Shown piece after piece: positions 33,684-42,365 of a stretch of DNA of 64,000 nt (position 1 is the first letter of the stretch; each line of letters begins with the position of its first letter). The notes beneath the pieces were generated by a model. It made no database searches, had not been told where the DNA came from, and saw only the letters and a list, made by a program, of their open reading frames with translations. The DNA comes from Rothia nasimurium (lineage in GTDB: Bacteria; Actinomycetota; Actinomycetes; Actinomycetales; Micrococcaceae), in contig NZ_CAKMSS010000002.1 of assembly GCF_928382285.1 (NCBI RefSeq), positions 1 to 64,000 of the forward strand. The letters are read 5' to 3'. The position numbers and the translations under genes were made by a program.

Positions 33684-34406
33684 TTAGCCAGCTAGCCCTA
33701 CCCGGTGGGCAAAAATTACGGCGCCAACCCGGTCACGGCTGTGAGTCTTAGCCAGGATGTTAGAAACGTGAGTTTTGACGGTTGCAGCTCCCAGAAAAAG
33801 TTTTTCTGCAATTTCCGCGTTGGTCAGCCCCTGGGCGAGCAGTTCCAGGGTCTCTTTCTCGCGCGGAGTCAGGGCTGCAAGAGCAAAGGCATCGTCGGGG
33901 CTCAGGTCACTGTTGGCTAGTGCTCCCCCAGCCTGTCCCTGCCCGATGCTTCCTGCCGGGGTGGCGGCGTCCTGCCCCTTAGTCTGCTCCACAAAACGGG
34001 CGATGAGCGGCAGGGTCATTTCGGGTGAGAGCAGAGCAAGACCCCCGGCAACCTTACGGATAGCAGCAACCAGCTCATCAGCGTCTGAAGTTTTGAGCAG
34101 GAAACCGCTGGCCCCGGCCTGTAGGGATGAGAAGAGGTAGTCTTCGCGGTCAAAGGTGGTGAGGATTAGGACGGACGTGCCCGGCAGCTTCTCGGTGAGG
34201 GCGGCTGTGGCGGTGATTCCGTCCATCACGGGCATTTGAACATCCATGAGAACCACATCGGGGCGGGTGGCTTCGGCAAGATTGAGAGCCTCAGCCCCGT
34301 TGCGGGCCTGGCCGACCACCTCGATGTCGTCCTCCATTGAGAGAATGAGGGCGAAACCTGACCTCACCATGTCTTGGTCGTCAGCTAACAGTACTTTGAG
34401 GGTCAT
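33684..34406 (-). CDS. Response regulator, NarL/LuxR type
   Basis: A 240-residue DNA-binding regulator. The receiver domain has the acid pair D9-D10, phospho-acceptor D55 in VVLMDVQMP, Thr in ILTTFDRED and Lys in FLLKTSDAD. The LuxR helix-turn-helix is at the end (LTPREKETLELLAQGLTNAEIAEKLFLGAATVKTHVSNIL). Between them is an unusual Gly-Ala-rich linker (TPAGSIGQGQAGGALANS) of about 30 residues. It overlaps the kinase gene by four bases. The downstream ABC exporter is the likely target; this is by neighbourhood only. Confidence 0.92.
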   Translation of the reverse strand: MTLKVLLADDQDMVRSGFALILSMEDDIEVVGQARNGAEALNLAEATRPDVVLMDVQMPVMDGITATAALTEKLPGTSVLILTTFDREDYLFSSLQAGASGFLLKTSDADELVAAIRKVAGGLALLSPEMTLPLIARFVEQTKGQDAATPAGSIGQGQAGGALANSDLSPDDAFALAALTPREKETLELLAQGLTNAEIAEKLFLGAATVKTHVSNILAKTHSRDRVGAVIFAHRVGLAG

Positions 34407-35794
34407 GAGGTGCTCCTAGAGGCGTGGGGGTCGTGGGTTTCGTCAATGTCTATGGGGAAGCGTACCTGTACCTTCCAGCCGTCCGCACCGCTGCGGCGTC
34501 CGATCCAGCAGGTACCCCCCAGGGCAACGGCTCGTTCCCGGATACCCTGTAGACCGTAGCCGTGGCGGCTGGGATCGGGTATGTATTCTTGGCCTTCTCC
34601 CCGCTCTGGGCCGGTGGCAGGGCCGTCGTCGGTGACCTCTAATTCTGCCCAGTGGGCTCCAAAGCTGCCGCCGGTACGCAGGGCCAGCACCGCATTCTGG
34701 GCAGCTGAATGTTTGCGCACGTTGGTCAGGGCTTCTTGAGCCATGCGGTAGATGGACAGCTGGGTTCCCTGGTGAAGGTGGGTCAGGCGGTCAAGGTCCT
34801 GCTCCCCTACCTGCAGCCGGGTCTGGACGCCGACCGAGCTCATGTGCTCTACCAGGTCAAAAATTTCAGCGACCTGGGGTTCTTTCACCGAACCGCCGCC
34901 GTGCTCCGCTTCCCCGGCGGCACGCATGACTCGAATCAGGTTCTTCATTTCAGAGACCGACGAGCGAGCCAGCTTTTCAATGTTGGCCAGGGGCTCTGCT
35001 GCCAGTTCAGGTTTCTTACTCAGGGCCCGGCGGGCTGCTGCCGCCTGAATCCCCATGGACGAGACGTGGTGGCCCACCGAGTCGTGGAGTTCTCTGGCGA
35101 TGCGCAGTCGGTCGCGGGTCACGGCGTCCTGGGCCATCTGCTCAGCCTGCCGCTCTAGCTGCTGGGCCTGGGCCGCAAGGACGGTCCGCTGGTAGGCCTG
35201 GTTCCAGGCCGTGCGCCCCATCAGGGCTGCGCACCCGTAGTAGAAAAGATTCGTGACGAAAGCCATCACATAGCCGGCGGTCGCCTGGCTAAAAGGCCCG
35301 CCGGAGTACTCTTCAACGCCCGCCATACTGTAGGCCGAGTCGGTCACGACCCAGGCAAGCACAATCCAGATGAGGGCGGCGGTGCAGACCAAGGCGTAGA
35401 CAATCCAGGTCATCGTGCGGTTCTTGCCCCAGGCGATACCGGCATAGAGCACCGCAAAGTAGCAGAGCTGATAGCTCAGGGTAGCGGGCGCTATTTCAGA
35501 CACATAGCTCAGAGCAAAGAAAAGCGCGGTGGCTAGAAGCATCATGCTCAGCGGGTAGACGCGGCGGAAAATCAGCGGCAGCGTCATCGCCGCAGCGGCC
35601 CAGTAGGAGTAGTGAACCTGCTGGGCGTCGTCCCCCAGAAACCCCGCGGAATGGTAGGCGGCGTTCAGTAGCAGGGTTGCGGCAAGCACCACGAGCCAGA
35701 CCAGCACGTCCCGGCGCAAGGACGCCGCCGGCGGGGTGGGGCGCTCCCAGTCGGGGTCTATCTGTGAGAAGGAAAAACGAGCGACTGTGTTCAC
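34403..35794 (-). CDS. Sensor histidine kinase (HisKA_3 type)
   Basis: A 463-residue membrane kinase. Six hydrophobic segments span about residues 30-190. A coiled part (QAQQLERQAEQMAQDAVTRDRL) leads to the phospho-accepting H237 in RIARELHDSVGHHVS. The ATPase domain has QEALTNVRKHS as the N-box, EVTDDGP, and GYGLQGIRERAVALGG as the G-boxes. The short outer loops make an intramembrane-sensing kinase likely. The start is GTG at 35794 with GGCAGG directly before it, so an alternative start is possible. It is the first gene of the kinase-regulator pair. Confidence 0.9.
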   Translation of the reverse strand: MNTVARFSFSQIDPDWERPTPPAASLRRDVLVWLVVLAATLLLNAAYHSAGFLGDDAQQVHYSYWAAAAMTLPLIFRRVYPLSMMLLATALFFALSYVSEIAPATLSYQLCYFAVLYAGIAWGKNRTMTWIVYALVCTAALIWIVLAWVVTDSAYSMAGVEEYSGGPFSQATAGYVMAFVTNLFYYGCAALMGRTAWNQAYQRTVLAAQAQQLERQAEQMAQDAVTRDRLRIARELHDSVGHHVSSMGIQAAAARRALSKKPELAAEPLANIEKLARSSVSEMKNLIRVMRAAGEAEHGGGSVKEPQVAEIFDLVEHMSSVGVQTRLQVGEQDLDRLTHLHQGTQLSIYRMAQEALTNVRKHSAAQNAVLALRTGGSFGAHWAELEVTDDGPATGPERGEGQEYIPDPSRHGYGLQGIRERAVALGGTCWIGRRSGADGWKVQVRFPIDIDETHDPHASRSTS

Positions 35795-35824
35795 CTGCCC
35801 ACTGTATCAAGACCGGGGCGCTGG

Positions 35825-35852
35825 CGGCTCCCCCGCGAGGCGGAAGGAGCCG
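35825..35852 (-). terminator. Possible hairpin terminator after the 643-residue protein gene
   Basis: CGGCTCC pairs with GGAGCCG around a 14-base loop. No T run follows. It lies between the end of the unknown gene and the kinase. Confidence 0.45.
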
Positions 35853-35857
35853 GGCTC

Positions 35858-37789
35858 TTAGTCGCGAGCGCCGAAGAACCGCCCCAGCTGCTGCCGGGCA
35901 AGCTGCCCTGCCTGGCGGCCGAGCTTCTGGGCGTTGCGGACGACCTTGGGGGTCTGCGGCTCGGAGGTTTCTTCTGCCTGCTGCTGGGCCTGGGCCCGGA
36001 GCTCTTCAGTCAGTGAGAGGGGCCGCACCCGATGGTGTTCGACCGTGGGCAGTTTCTCGGCTGCCTGCAGGCGGTGGTAGACCCGCGCGATGACCAGTTC
36101 GGCTGCGCCGGTAGCCCCGAGGGTGGCTGCTGCGATGAGGGCCGCGCGGGGTGAACGCCCCTGCGCCACGCGCCGGGCTGCCCACAGGGCCAGGGCGCCG
36201 GAGGCACCGAGCTGGGCGGTGGCGTCCGCTGTGATAAGCCAGGGGCGTTCCCTAATTTCCCGGCTCACGGTGCTGAGTGTATCGGTGCCGTTGGGGTAGG
36301 CGGTGACGCTCTCCTTGAAGCGCTCCAGCCCGTTCATATCGGGGGCGAATTTTCGGTAGCCCACAAACTCGTCAAGGTGCACAGCCCCGGTGAGCACCTT
36401 CAGTAATTCTTCGGGCAGTTCGAGGGCATGGATAGTGGATTCCAGCCCGTCGGAACTTTCACAGTCCAGCACGTAGTTGGTCAGGCGGTTAGCGGTTTGC
36501 TCATCGAGCCCGTAGAGCCAGATGAGCTGTTCGAGCTGGTCACGGGCGGCTAGCTCCCTGAACGGTGCCGGGAGTAGGCCCGGCAGACTCCAGGCCAGGT
36601 TGCCCACTTCGCTGGAGGGGCGTTCCAGAGACGAACCAATCTTAGTGTAGGGTGACCAGCTAAAGGTGAGCACAGAACCCACCAGACCGGAATCGGGTGT
36701 ACCCATGACCTGGTTAACCCAGTCGGTAACGCTACTGGTTTCGGGACCGGTGGAATCGGCCGGGAGCACGAAGGTCAGGTTCTGACCGAAGAGGGTCTGC
36801 TCAGCCACAATCGAGGGCACGTTCATAGCTTCAAGCAGGTTGGCCAGGGTGCAAGGGTCGGCGGTGAGCAGCGACCAGCCCTTATCGGCAGGCGCCGCCT
36901 CGACCTCACCGGCCATGAGCTCAGGCTGCATGTAGGTGGCAAGATCAGCCATCGACAGTTCCACCAGCGCAGCGCTCACCCCGTGCGGGTCAAGGCTCAG
37001 GGAATCGGTGCCCTGGGAAAAGGACGCCAGGTGGTAGTCCTCCCCCGGCTTTTGGGGCAGAAGGTCAGCGGCACCCGGGAAGAGGGCGTCCAGCTGATTC
37101 AGAAACTCGTTCAGGGGCACACCGGGCAACAGCACCCCGGTGCTGTCGGTCTCTACGGTGCGCAAGGACGCCTGCCCCGGCACCCGCTCGCACAGCACGA
37201 AGAGCTGGGCGCGGCGTCCGTCCGTCTCAAGGGCCGTCACCGTTGCCACCGACTCTAAATAGCCCGCTAGCTGAGGGGTAATCTCCCAGTTCAGCTCTTC
37301 CATCGCGGCCAGAGCCTCTGGGGTGGGGTCGCCGGTCAGCGCCTGAAGTTCCTCTGCGGTAACCTCAGTAGGCACCTGGTCAGGCTCTGCCAGGACCTCT
37401 TCGCTCCCCTGTTCTGCCTGCATAATCTGCTGAATCAGGTCATCGAACTTATCGGGGTCGGCAGCGAGCTCTTCAACGCTCTTGAGCTCATCATCGGTGT
37501 ACTCATAACTCTGAGCTGGGGCCTGAGCCTGCTCCCGAATCATGCCGATAATGCTCTCTAGCTGGTCTCTGACCTGCTGCTCAACGTCAGAGGGTAAGGA
37601 CGTCTGGTCACCGGCGTCCGCAAGCTGAGGGGTTTCCGCTTCGCCGCCGGTTGTAGCTGAAATCAGTTCACGCCAGTCCGCCCCTGGCTGCGCACGGTCA
37701 ATGCGTAGACGCACCCACAGTACATCAGAACCCACGACCTGCCCCCGGGAGGTATTCTGCTGGGCAGGTTCACGCTGTGAATCAGTCAT
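35858..37789 (-). CDS. Large protein of unknown function
   Basis: A 643-residue protein that I do not recognise. It opens with a polar part, followed by an acidic region to about residue 165 (ELAADPDKFDDLIQQIMQAEQGSEEV). The middle has beta-like parts such as ALETDGRRAQLFVLCERV, DSTGVLLPGVPLNEFLNQLDALFPGA, SLLTADPCTLANLLEAM and LVGSVLTFSWSPY. Near residues 550-585 a stretch of small residues (LGASGALALWAARRVAQGR, then LIAAATLGATGAAELVIARVY) may be a membrane hairpin. The tail is basic with many Gln (QAQQQAEE; RQAGQLARQQLGRFFGARD). It has no signal peptide and no known catalytic motif. It stands alone between the Nudix gene and the kinase. Codon use is ordinary for the window. Confidence 0.7.
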   Translation of the reverse strand: MTDSQREPAQQNTSRGQVVGSDVLWVRLRIDRAQPGADWRELISATTGGEAETPQLADAGDQTSLPSDVEQQVRDQLESIIGMIREQAQAPAQSYEYTDDELKSVEELAADPDKFDDLIQQIMQAEQGSEEVLAEPDQVPTEVTAEELQALTGDPTPEALAAMEELNWEITPQLAGYLESVATVTALETDGRRAQLFVLCERVPGQASLRTVETDSTGVLLPGVPLNEFLNQLDALFPGAADLLPQKPGEDYHLASFSQGTDSLSLDPHGVSAALVELSMADLATYMQPELMAGEVEAAPADKGWSLLTADPCTLANLLEAMNVPSIVAEQTLFGQNLTFVLPADSTGPETSSVTDWVNQVMGTPDSGLVGSVLTFSWSPYTKIGSSLERPSSEVGNLAWSLPGLLPAPFRELAARDQLEQLIWLYGLDEQTANRLTNYVLDCESSDGLESTIHALELPEELLKVLTGAVHLDEFVGYRKFAPDMNGLERFKESVTAYPNGTDTLSTVSREIRERPWLITADATAQLGASGALALWAARRVAQGRSPRAALIAAATLGATGAAELVIARVYHRLQAAEKLPTVEHHRVRPLSLTEELRAQAQQQAEETSEPQTPKVVRNAQKLGRQAGQLARQQLGRFFGARD

Positions 37790-37860
37790 ATGCTTAAAAT
37801 CCTAATCAAGGCTACATCAAAAGGGCAGAGCTCTACCCGGGCTACAGGGGAAGAAAAAAT

Positions 37861-38355
37861 CTAGCTGGCAGGTCTTTCGCTAGAGAACTCATACACGGCG
37901 CCGGTCTGCACAGCGCGGAAAGCCTGTCGCAGACGGTGGGCGTGACGGGGCCCAAAATAATCATCTAAATCTTCAGGAGCAACCCACTCATAGCCGGTGA
38001 GCTCTTCCTCCTGCAGGGTAATCGTCGCGGTCGCAGGTAGCACGCCAGCATCATAAATGTAGTAGGTAGAGTCGCCCCAGATACCCATCTGAAGCCCGTG
38101 AAAAATTACCAGCAGGCGGCCCGGTTCTAGGTCAAGACCAACTTCTTCAGCTACCTCACGGAAGCAACCGGCCTGCGGGGCTTCGCCAGCCTCTACGGTA
38201 CCGCCCGGAATAGTCCAGCCATCCTTATAGTTAGGCTTGACCACCAGCATCTTCCCCTCATCATTTCGAATCAGGGCACCGGCTGCCAGACGACGGGTAG
38301 GTAGGGTTGCGATAAAGGCCTTCAGCTCTTCTTCAGGAAGATAAGAATCAACCAC
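37861..38355 (-). CDS. Nudix hydrolase
   Basis: A 164-residue pyrophosphohydrolase. The Nudix box is perfect at 52-74 (G, E, REVAEEVGL with the canonical spacing). It starts AAGALIRNDEGKMLVVKPNY and ends with EEELTGYEWVAPEDLDDYFG, as in small MutT-like or ADP-ribose-type enzymes. The substrate cannot be named. The open frame extends 42 codons upstream, but the GTG at 38355 has GGAG seven bases before it and gives a good start. It is a single gene between ffh and the unknown 643-residue protein. Confidence 0.9.
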   Translation of the reverse strand: MVDSYLPEEELKAFIATLPTRRLAAGALIRNDEGKMLVVKPNYKDGWTIPGGTVEAGEAPQAGCFREVAEEVGLDLEPGRLLVIFHGLQMGIWGDSTYYIYDAGVLPATATITLQEEELTGYEWVAPEDLDDYFGPRHAHRLRQAFRAVQTGAVYEFSSERPAS

Positions 38356-38485
38356 GGCACTGCTCCTTCTCGGCTGGCGGTTACTACACCCAATGTACCG
38401 CGCCAAATCACAGCGTGAAAGGTAGAGGGGCCCTTGCACTCTCTCAGCAGAACTTCCCCGCCCGCCTTGCGTCCTTAACAACTAA

Positions 38486-38521
38486 AGGGGCGGGGGAAGC
38501 TGACCGCTTACCCCCGCCCCT
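38486..38521 (-). terminator. Rho-independent terminator after ffh
   Basis: AGGGGCGGGGG pairs with CCCCCGCCCCT around 14 bases; CTTTAGTTGTT follows on the minus strand. Confidence 0.85.
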
Positions 38522-38530
38522 AGAGCAGGT

Positions 38531-40105
38531 TTACTTGAGGAACTTCTCAAAGCCCTTGGGCAGGTTCAGGTCCTCGGGCTTGACGTCCTGGGCCTGTTGG
38601 CCGAAAGCTGACCCCAGAGCAGCCTGCTGCTTAGCCGCAGCTGCCTGCTCCTGCTGGGCGCGCTTGGCAGGGTTGCCGGAACGAGCCTTCTGCTTGCCCT
38701 TACCCTTGCCCTTGTTCTTGCGAGCGGCACCGCCGGCAGCAGCCATACCGGGCATCTGCATGCCACCGGGCATACCTGCCATGTTGCCGCTAGCCAGCTT
38801 CTTCATCATCTTCTGGGCCTGGGCAAAACGCTCCATGAGCATGTTGACCTCAGAAACGGTCACACCGGCACCCTTAGCAATACGGGCACGACGGGATCCG
38901 TTAATAATCTTGGGAGCCACGCGCTCGTGCGGGGTCATGGAGCGAACAATAGCCTCGACGCGGTCAATTTCCTTCTCGTCAAAGTTCTCCAGCTGCTGAC
39001 GAATCTGGGCTGCACCCGGCATCATCATGAGCAGCTTCTTCATGGAGCCCATCTTGCGAATCTGCTGCATCTGGGCCAGGAAGTCTTCAAAAGTGAAGTC
39101 TTCCTGGTCAACGAACTTCTTGGCCATGCGGTCAGCTTCGGCCTTGTCCCAGGTCTGCTCGGCCTGCTCAATCAGGGTGAGCACGTCACCCATGTCGAGA
39201 ATACGGCTGGCCATGCGGTCGGGGTGGAACTGCTCAAAGTCGGTGACGTTTTCACCGGTTGAGGCGAACATGATGGGCTTGCCGGTTACCGAAGCAACCG
39301 ACAGGGCGGCACCACCGCGGGCGTCACCGTCCAGCTTAGAGAGCACAACGCCGGTAAAGTCGACGCCCTCGTTAAAGGCGTTAGCGGTGTTGACGGCGTC
39401 CTGACCGATCATGGCGTCGATGACGAAGAGAACTTCGTTAGGTTCAATAGCGTCACGGATGTCGCGGGCCTGCTGCATGAGCTCGGCGTCAACACCCAGG
39501 CGGCCTGCGGTATCGACAATAACTACATCGTGCAGCTTGGCGCGGGCCTCAGCTACACCGTCGCGGGCTACCTGCACCGGGTCGCCGGTGGGTACGTCGA
39601 ATTCGCTGGTGACGCCGGGGTGCGGGGCGTAGACGGGCACGCCAGCGCGCTCACCCACCACCTTGAGCTGGTTAACAGCGTTGGGGCGCTGCAGGTCAGA
39701 GGCAACCAGCATAGGGGTGTGGCCCTGCTTCTTGAGCCAGTGGGAAAGCTTACCGGCCAGGGTGGTCTTACCGGCGCCCTGCAGACCGGCCAGCATGATG
39801 ATGGTGGGGCCGGTCTTGGCCATGTTGATACGGCGGGTCTGGCCACCCAGAATGTTGACCAGCTCTTCGTTAACGATCTTGACGATCTGCTGGGAGGGGT
39901 TCAGGGCTTCGGAGACCTCGGCACCCAGGGCGCGTTCCTTGATGTGGGAGGTAAATTCGCGGACGACGGGGACGGCCACGTCGGCATCCAGCAGGGCACG
40001 GCGAATCTCGCGAACTGTAGCGTCGATATCTGCTTCAGTCAGCTTGCCTTTGCCGCGCAGGTTTTTGAAGGTTGCTGTCAACCGGTCTGAGAGTGAATTA
40101 AACAC
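38531..40105 (-). CDS. ffh: Signal recognition particle protein Ffh (SRP54)
   Basis: A 524-residue GTPase that binds signal peptides and 4.5S RNA and delivers ribosomes to FtsY. The N domain is followed by the P-loop GLQGAGKTT at 107-115, DTAGRLGVD, and KLDGDARGGAALS of the G domain. The Met-rich M domain holds GSMKKLLMMMPG, HERVAPKIINGSRRARIAKGAGV for RNA binding and a run of Met-Pro-Gly (GNMAGMPGGMQMPGMAAAGG). The tail is basic. The start is GTG at 40105 with no strong ribosome-binding site. Its receptor gene ftsY is 11 kb away; in Streptomyces the two flank amtB-glnK-glnD. Confidence 0.96.
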   Translation of the reverse strand: MFNSLSDRLTATFKNLRGKGKLTEADIDATVREIRRALLDADVAVPVVREFTSHIKERALGAEVSEALNPSQQIVKIVNEELVNILGGQTRRINMAKTGPTIIMLAGLQGAGKTTLAGKLSHWLKKQGHTPMLVASDLQRPNAVNQLKVVGERAGVPVYAPHPGVTSEFDVPTGDPVQVARDGVAEARAKLHDVVIVDTAGRLGVDAELMQQARDIRDAIEPNEVLFVIDAMIGQDAVNTANAFNEGVDFTGVVLSKLDGDARGGAALSVASVTGKPIMFASTGENVTDFEQFHPDRMASRILDMGDVLTLIEQAEQTWDKAEADRMAKKFVDQEDFTFEDFLAQMQQIRKMGSMKKLLMMMPGAAQIRQQLENFDEKEIDRVEAIVRSMTPHERVAPKIINGSRRARIAKGAGVTVSEVNMLMERFAQAQKMMKKLASGNMAGMPGGMQMPGMAAAGGAARKNKGKGKGKQKARSGNPAKRAQQEQAAAAKQQAALGSAFGQQAQDVKPEDLNLPKGFEKFLK

Positions 40106-40254
40106 GGGCTGTGCACTACTTTCGTGGCTGGATGGGCGTCGCGGGCTTAAAGGAGCCCGCTAACAAATTTAAGAATCAGCTATTAAGAATAACGTATATA
40201 GGCAAGGGGCCGCCGGGTTTGCGCGGTTGAGAGTCAGAATCCCTGTTTCGACAC

Positions 40255-40297
40255 TTTCGCCGGTTTTCCACGGCTAAACCGTAGAAAACCGGCGAAA
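40255..40297 (-). terminator. Hairpin after the first substrate-binding protein gene
   Basis: TTTCGCCGGTTTTC pairs perfectly with GAAAACCGGCGAAA, with an inner ACGG/CCGT stem. No long T run follows on the minus strand. Confidence 0.75.
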
Positions 40298-40318
40298 AAG
40301 TTGAATTCAGAGGTGGGA

Positions 40319-42034
40319 TTACTCCTTGACCCAGCCTGCGTTAATGTAGGCGGACGGGTTGGCGTAGGGGCGCGCAAAGAGGAAGGCACCATAGTTGGCC
40401 AGGTTGGTCTTACAGAACCAGATTTCGGGGCCGTTGATGATGGGAATCATGGTGGCAACCTCAGCCATATGCTTCTTCTCAATTTCGTTGGATAGGGCGT
40501 TGCGCTCTTCCATTGATTCGATGGTACGCAGGCGTTCGCACATCTCATCAATTTCGTCGGTGCCGATGCCGTTGTAGGTGGCTGAGTGGTAGAAGTACTC
40601 TGCTGAACCTGAGGCGTCTTCACCCAGGATGCCGTAGCCGGAGAAGGTCACGTCGTATTCCTTGTTACCGATGACGGTGGAGAAGTTTGCGTCGGGCTGG
40701 TTATCGATAGTGCATTCGATGTCGGCGGCCTTCATCTGCTGCACAATGGTCTGGGCAGTGGCTGACGCTACCGGGTCATCACCAAAGGTGGTGATGGCAA
40801 ACTTTGCGTTACCACTTGAGTTAGCCAGGTATTCACCGTTTTCGCTGTACCCTGCATCGGTCAGGATCTTCTTGGCTGCTTCTACGCCGGTTTCTGCCGG
40901 GTAGTTGTCCTGGTAGTCGGTGGCGAAGGGCATGAGCATCATGGAGCCGGGTACTTCTTCGGTCCAGTTCAGGCCGTTGAAGCGGACGGCTGCAATGGCC
41001 TGGCGGTCGATAGCGGCAAAGATTGCGCGGCGCAGAGCGGTATCGGTGAGTCGCTCAGGGTTGATAACCAGGCCACCGGCGTACAGGTTCTGGCCGCGGC
41101 GGGGCTCAGCACCGCTGGTGCCATCAAGATCGTTGTAGGCGGTCAGGCTGTTTGCGGTCACCGCATCGATTTCGCCGTTGCGGAAGGCCGCACGGGCTGC
41201 GGAGGCTTCCATCTGGCGGAAAGTAATACGCTCGAGCAGGGGCTTCTCGCCCCACCAGTTCTCGTTGGGCACAACGGTGAGAACCTTCTGGGCAGAGTCC
41301 CAGTTATCGACCTTGTAGGGGCCAGAGAGGTAATCGTTGTTGATGGTATCGAGCAGGCCGTCATTGAAAATTGCAGGATCCTCCATGGCGGGGTGTACCA
41401 GGCCGGTACCGAAGAGACCCTCGATGGGGTAGTAGGGTTCGGTCATGGTGATTTTCACCGAGAAAGCGTCGCCATCTTCTTCGATGGAGGCGATGTGAGC
41501 GTAAACGCCGGGATCTACGATGTTGTAGCCCTCTTCGGTGAGAGTCTTGTGGGTAACCTGCAGGGCCTTGACGTCCACGGGGGTACCGTCATTAAATTTC
41601 GCCTCGGGGTTGAGCTTGATGGAAATGGTCTGTACGCCGTCAGTTTCGCTAGCTTCGTAAGAGGTGCAGTAGTCGGTGTTGACGCTGTATTCGCCGAGAG
41701 CATTGGTCTTCCAGAGGCCGCTAACGGTGGCGGTGTTAACAGCTGCCATGACGTTGAGGTTACTGGTGGTGTAGCCGGTTTGGGTGGCTACGTTAAAGTT
41801 GGGGCCCAGGGTGGATACGGCGAGGTTAAGGACGCCGCCGGTCTGCAGGTCTGCGCGGTCGCGTTCGTTGATGGCGACGAGCTTTGAAATGTCGTCGCCG
41901 CTGGTAAGGGCTGAGCCAGTTTCGGCACTTGATGTATTGCTGTTACCGCCGCAGGCTGCGAGTAGGCCGGTCATGCCAGCTAGGCCGGAAACCAGGAAGA
42001 AGGACCTGCGGTTGAGGTTAATACGAGCAGTCAT
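40319..42034 (-). CDS. ABC transporter substrate-binding lipoprotein, family 5 (oligopeptide type), copy A
   Basis: A 571-residue extracytoplasmic lipoprotein that binds peptides or similar ligands. The signal holds a twin-arginine start (LNRRSFF) and the lipobox LAAC with Cys28, then a Ser-Thr linker. The SBP_bac_5 body is clear (YEASETDGVQTISIKLNPEAKFNDGTPVDV, SGPYKVDNWD, ERITFRQMEASAARAAFRNGEIDAV, ALRRAIFAAIDRQAI, AAKKILTDAGY). The ATG at 42034 follows GGATGG; an earlier ATG would add 13 residues. It is a paralogue of the next gene upstream with the same length and signal layout, and has its own promoter. Confidence 0.92.
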   Translation of the reverse strand: MTARINLNRRSFFLVSGLAGMTGLLAACGGNSNTSSAETGSALTSGDDISKLVAINERDRADLQTGGVLNLAVSTLGPNFNVATQTGYTTSNLNVMAAVNTATVSGLWKTNALGEYSVNTDYCTSYEASETDGVQTISIKLNPEAKFNDGTPVDVKALQVTHKTLTEEGYNIVDPGVYAHIASIEEDGDAFSVKITMTEPYYPIEGLFGTGLVHPAMEDPAIFNDGLLDTINNDYLSGPYKVDNWDSAQKVLTVVPNENWWGEKPLLERITFRQMEASAARAAFRNGEIDAVTANSLTAYNDLDGTSGAEPRRGQNLYAGGLVINPERLTDTALRRAIFAAIDRQAIAAVRFNGLNWTEEVPGSMMLMPFATDYQDNYPAETGVEAAKKILTDAGYSENGEYLANSSGNAKFAITTFGDDPVASATAQTIVQQMKAADIECTIDNQPDANFSTVIGNKEYDVTFSGYGILGEDASGSAEYFYHSATYNGIGTDEIDEMCERLRTIESMEERNALSNEIEKKHMAEVATMIPIINGPEIWFCKTNLANYGAFLFARPYANPSAYINAGWVKE

Positions 42035-42118
42035 GATGCCATCCTTAGATAAGCAGAACTTAATGTTCGCCACACCTTTTGTGTGATTGAGACTACCCTA
42101 GCAGGCAACTCATGCCAT

Positions 42119-42130
42119 AGAAACGTTTCT
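42119..42130. promoter_or_regulatory. Perfect palindrome AGAAACGTTTCT, possible operator
   Basis: A 12-base perfect palindrome with a central CG lies directly behind the -10 box of the copy A promoter, around the expected transcription start. Central CG with A/T arms is typical of LacI/GalR-family operators, so repression by such a protein is a fair guess. Confidence 0.45.
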
Positions 42131-42132
42131 TC

Positions 42133-42161
42133 AACCTACATTTCACATAATGGCACGACAA
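42133..42161 (-). promoter_or_regulatory. Promoter of substrate-binding protein copy A
   Basis: On the minus strand TTGTCG and TAGGTT are 17 bases apart, in an A+T-rich setting with the palindrome just downstream. Confidence 0.5.
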
Positions 42162-42279
42162 GCGCTGAGCATTTCTATCAGAATTAGATTAGAATATCTA
42201 AATATTTCTAATTTGCTCAGTTTTTGCATGACAGTTCCCCAGACAAGAGCCTAAAATCACTAATATTTTGGAGCGGATA

Positions 42280-42322
42280 TAAAAATCTTGCCCCACCACC
42301 TTTGAAAAGGTGGTGGGGCAAG
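42280..42322 (-). terminator. Rho-independent terminator after copy B
   Basis: CTTGCCCCACCACCTTT pairs perfectly with AAAGGTGGTGGGGCAAG; ATTTTTATA follows on the minus strand. Confidence 0.92.
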
Positions 42323-42365
42323 CTATCAGTTCTTATCTATTGGTCTAGGACCGTTACTACGAAGA

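Larger units (their letters stand above)
42035..42365 (-). promoter_or_regulatory. Intergenic control region before copy A
   Basis: The 331 bases hold no gene. On the minus strand they contain, in order, the terminator of copy B (42280-42322), an A+T-rich imperfect palindrome ATTAGAATAT..ATATTTCTAAT (about 42186-42211), a promoter (42133-42161), and a perfect palindrome AGAAACGTTTCT (42119-42130). About 85 bases of leader remain before the start codon. Confidence 0.55.
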
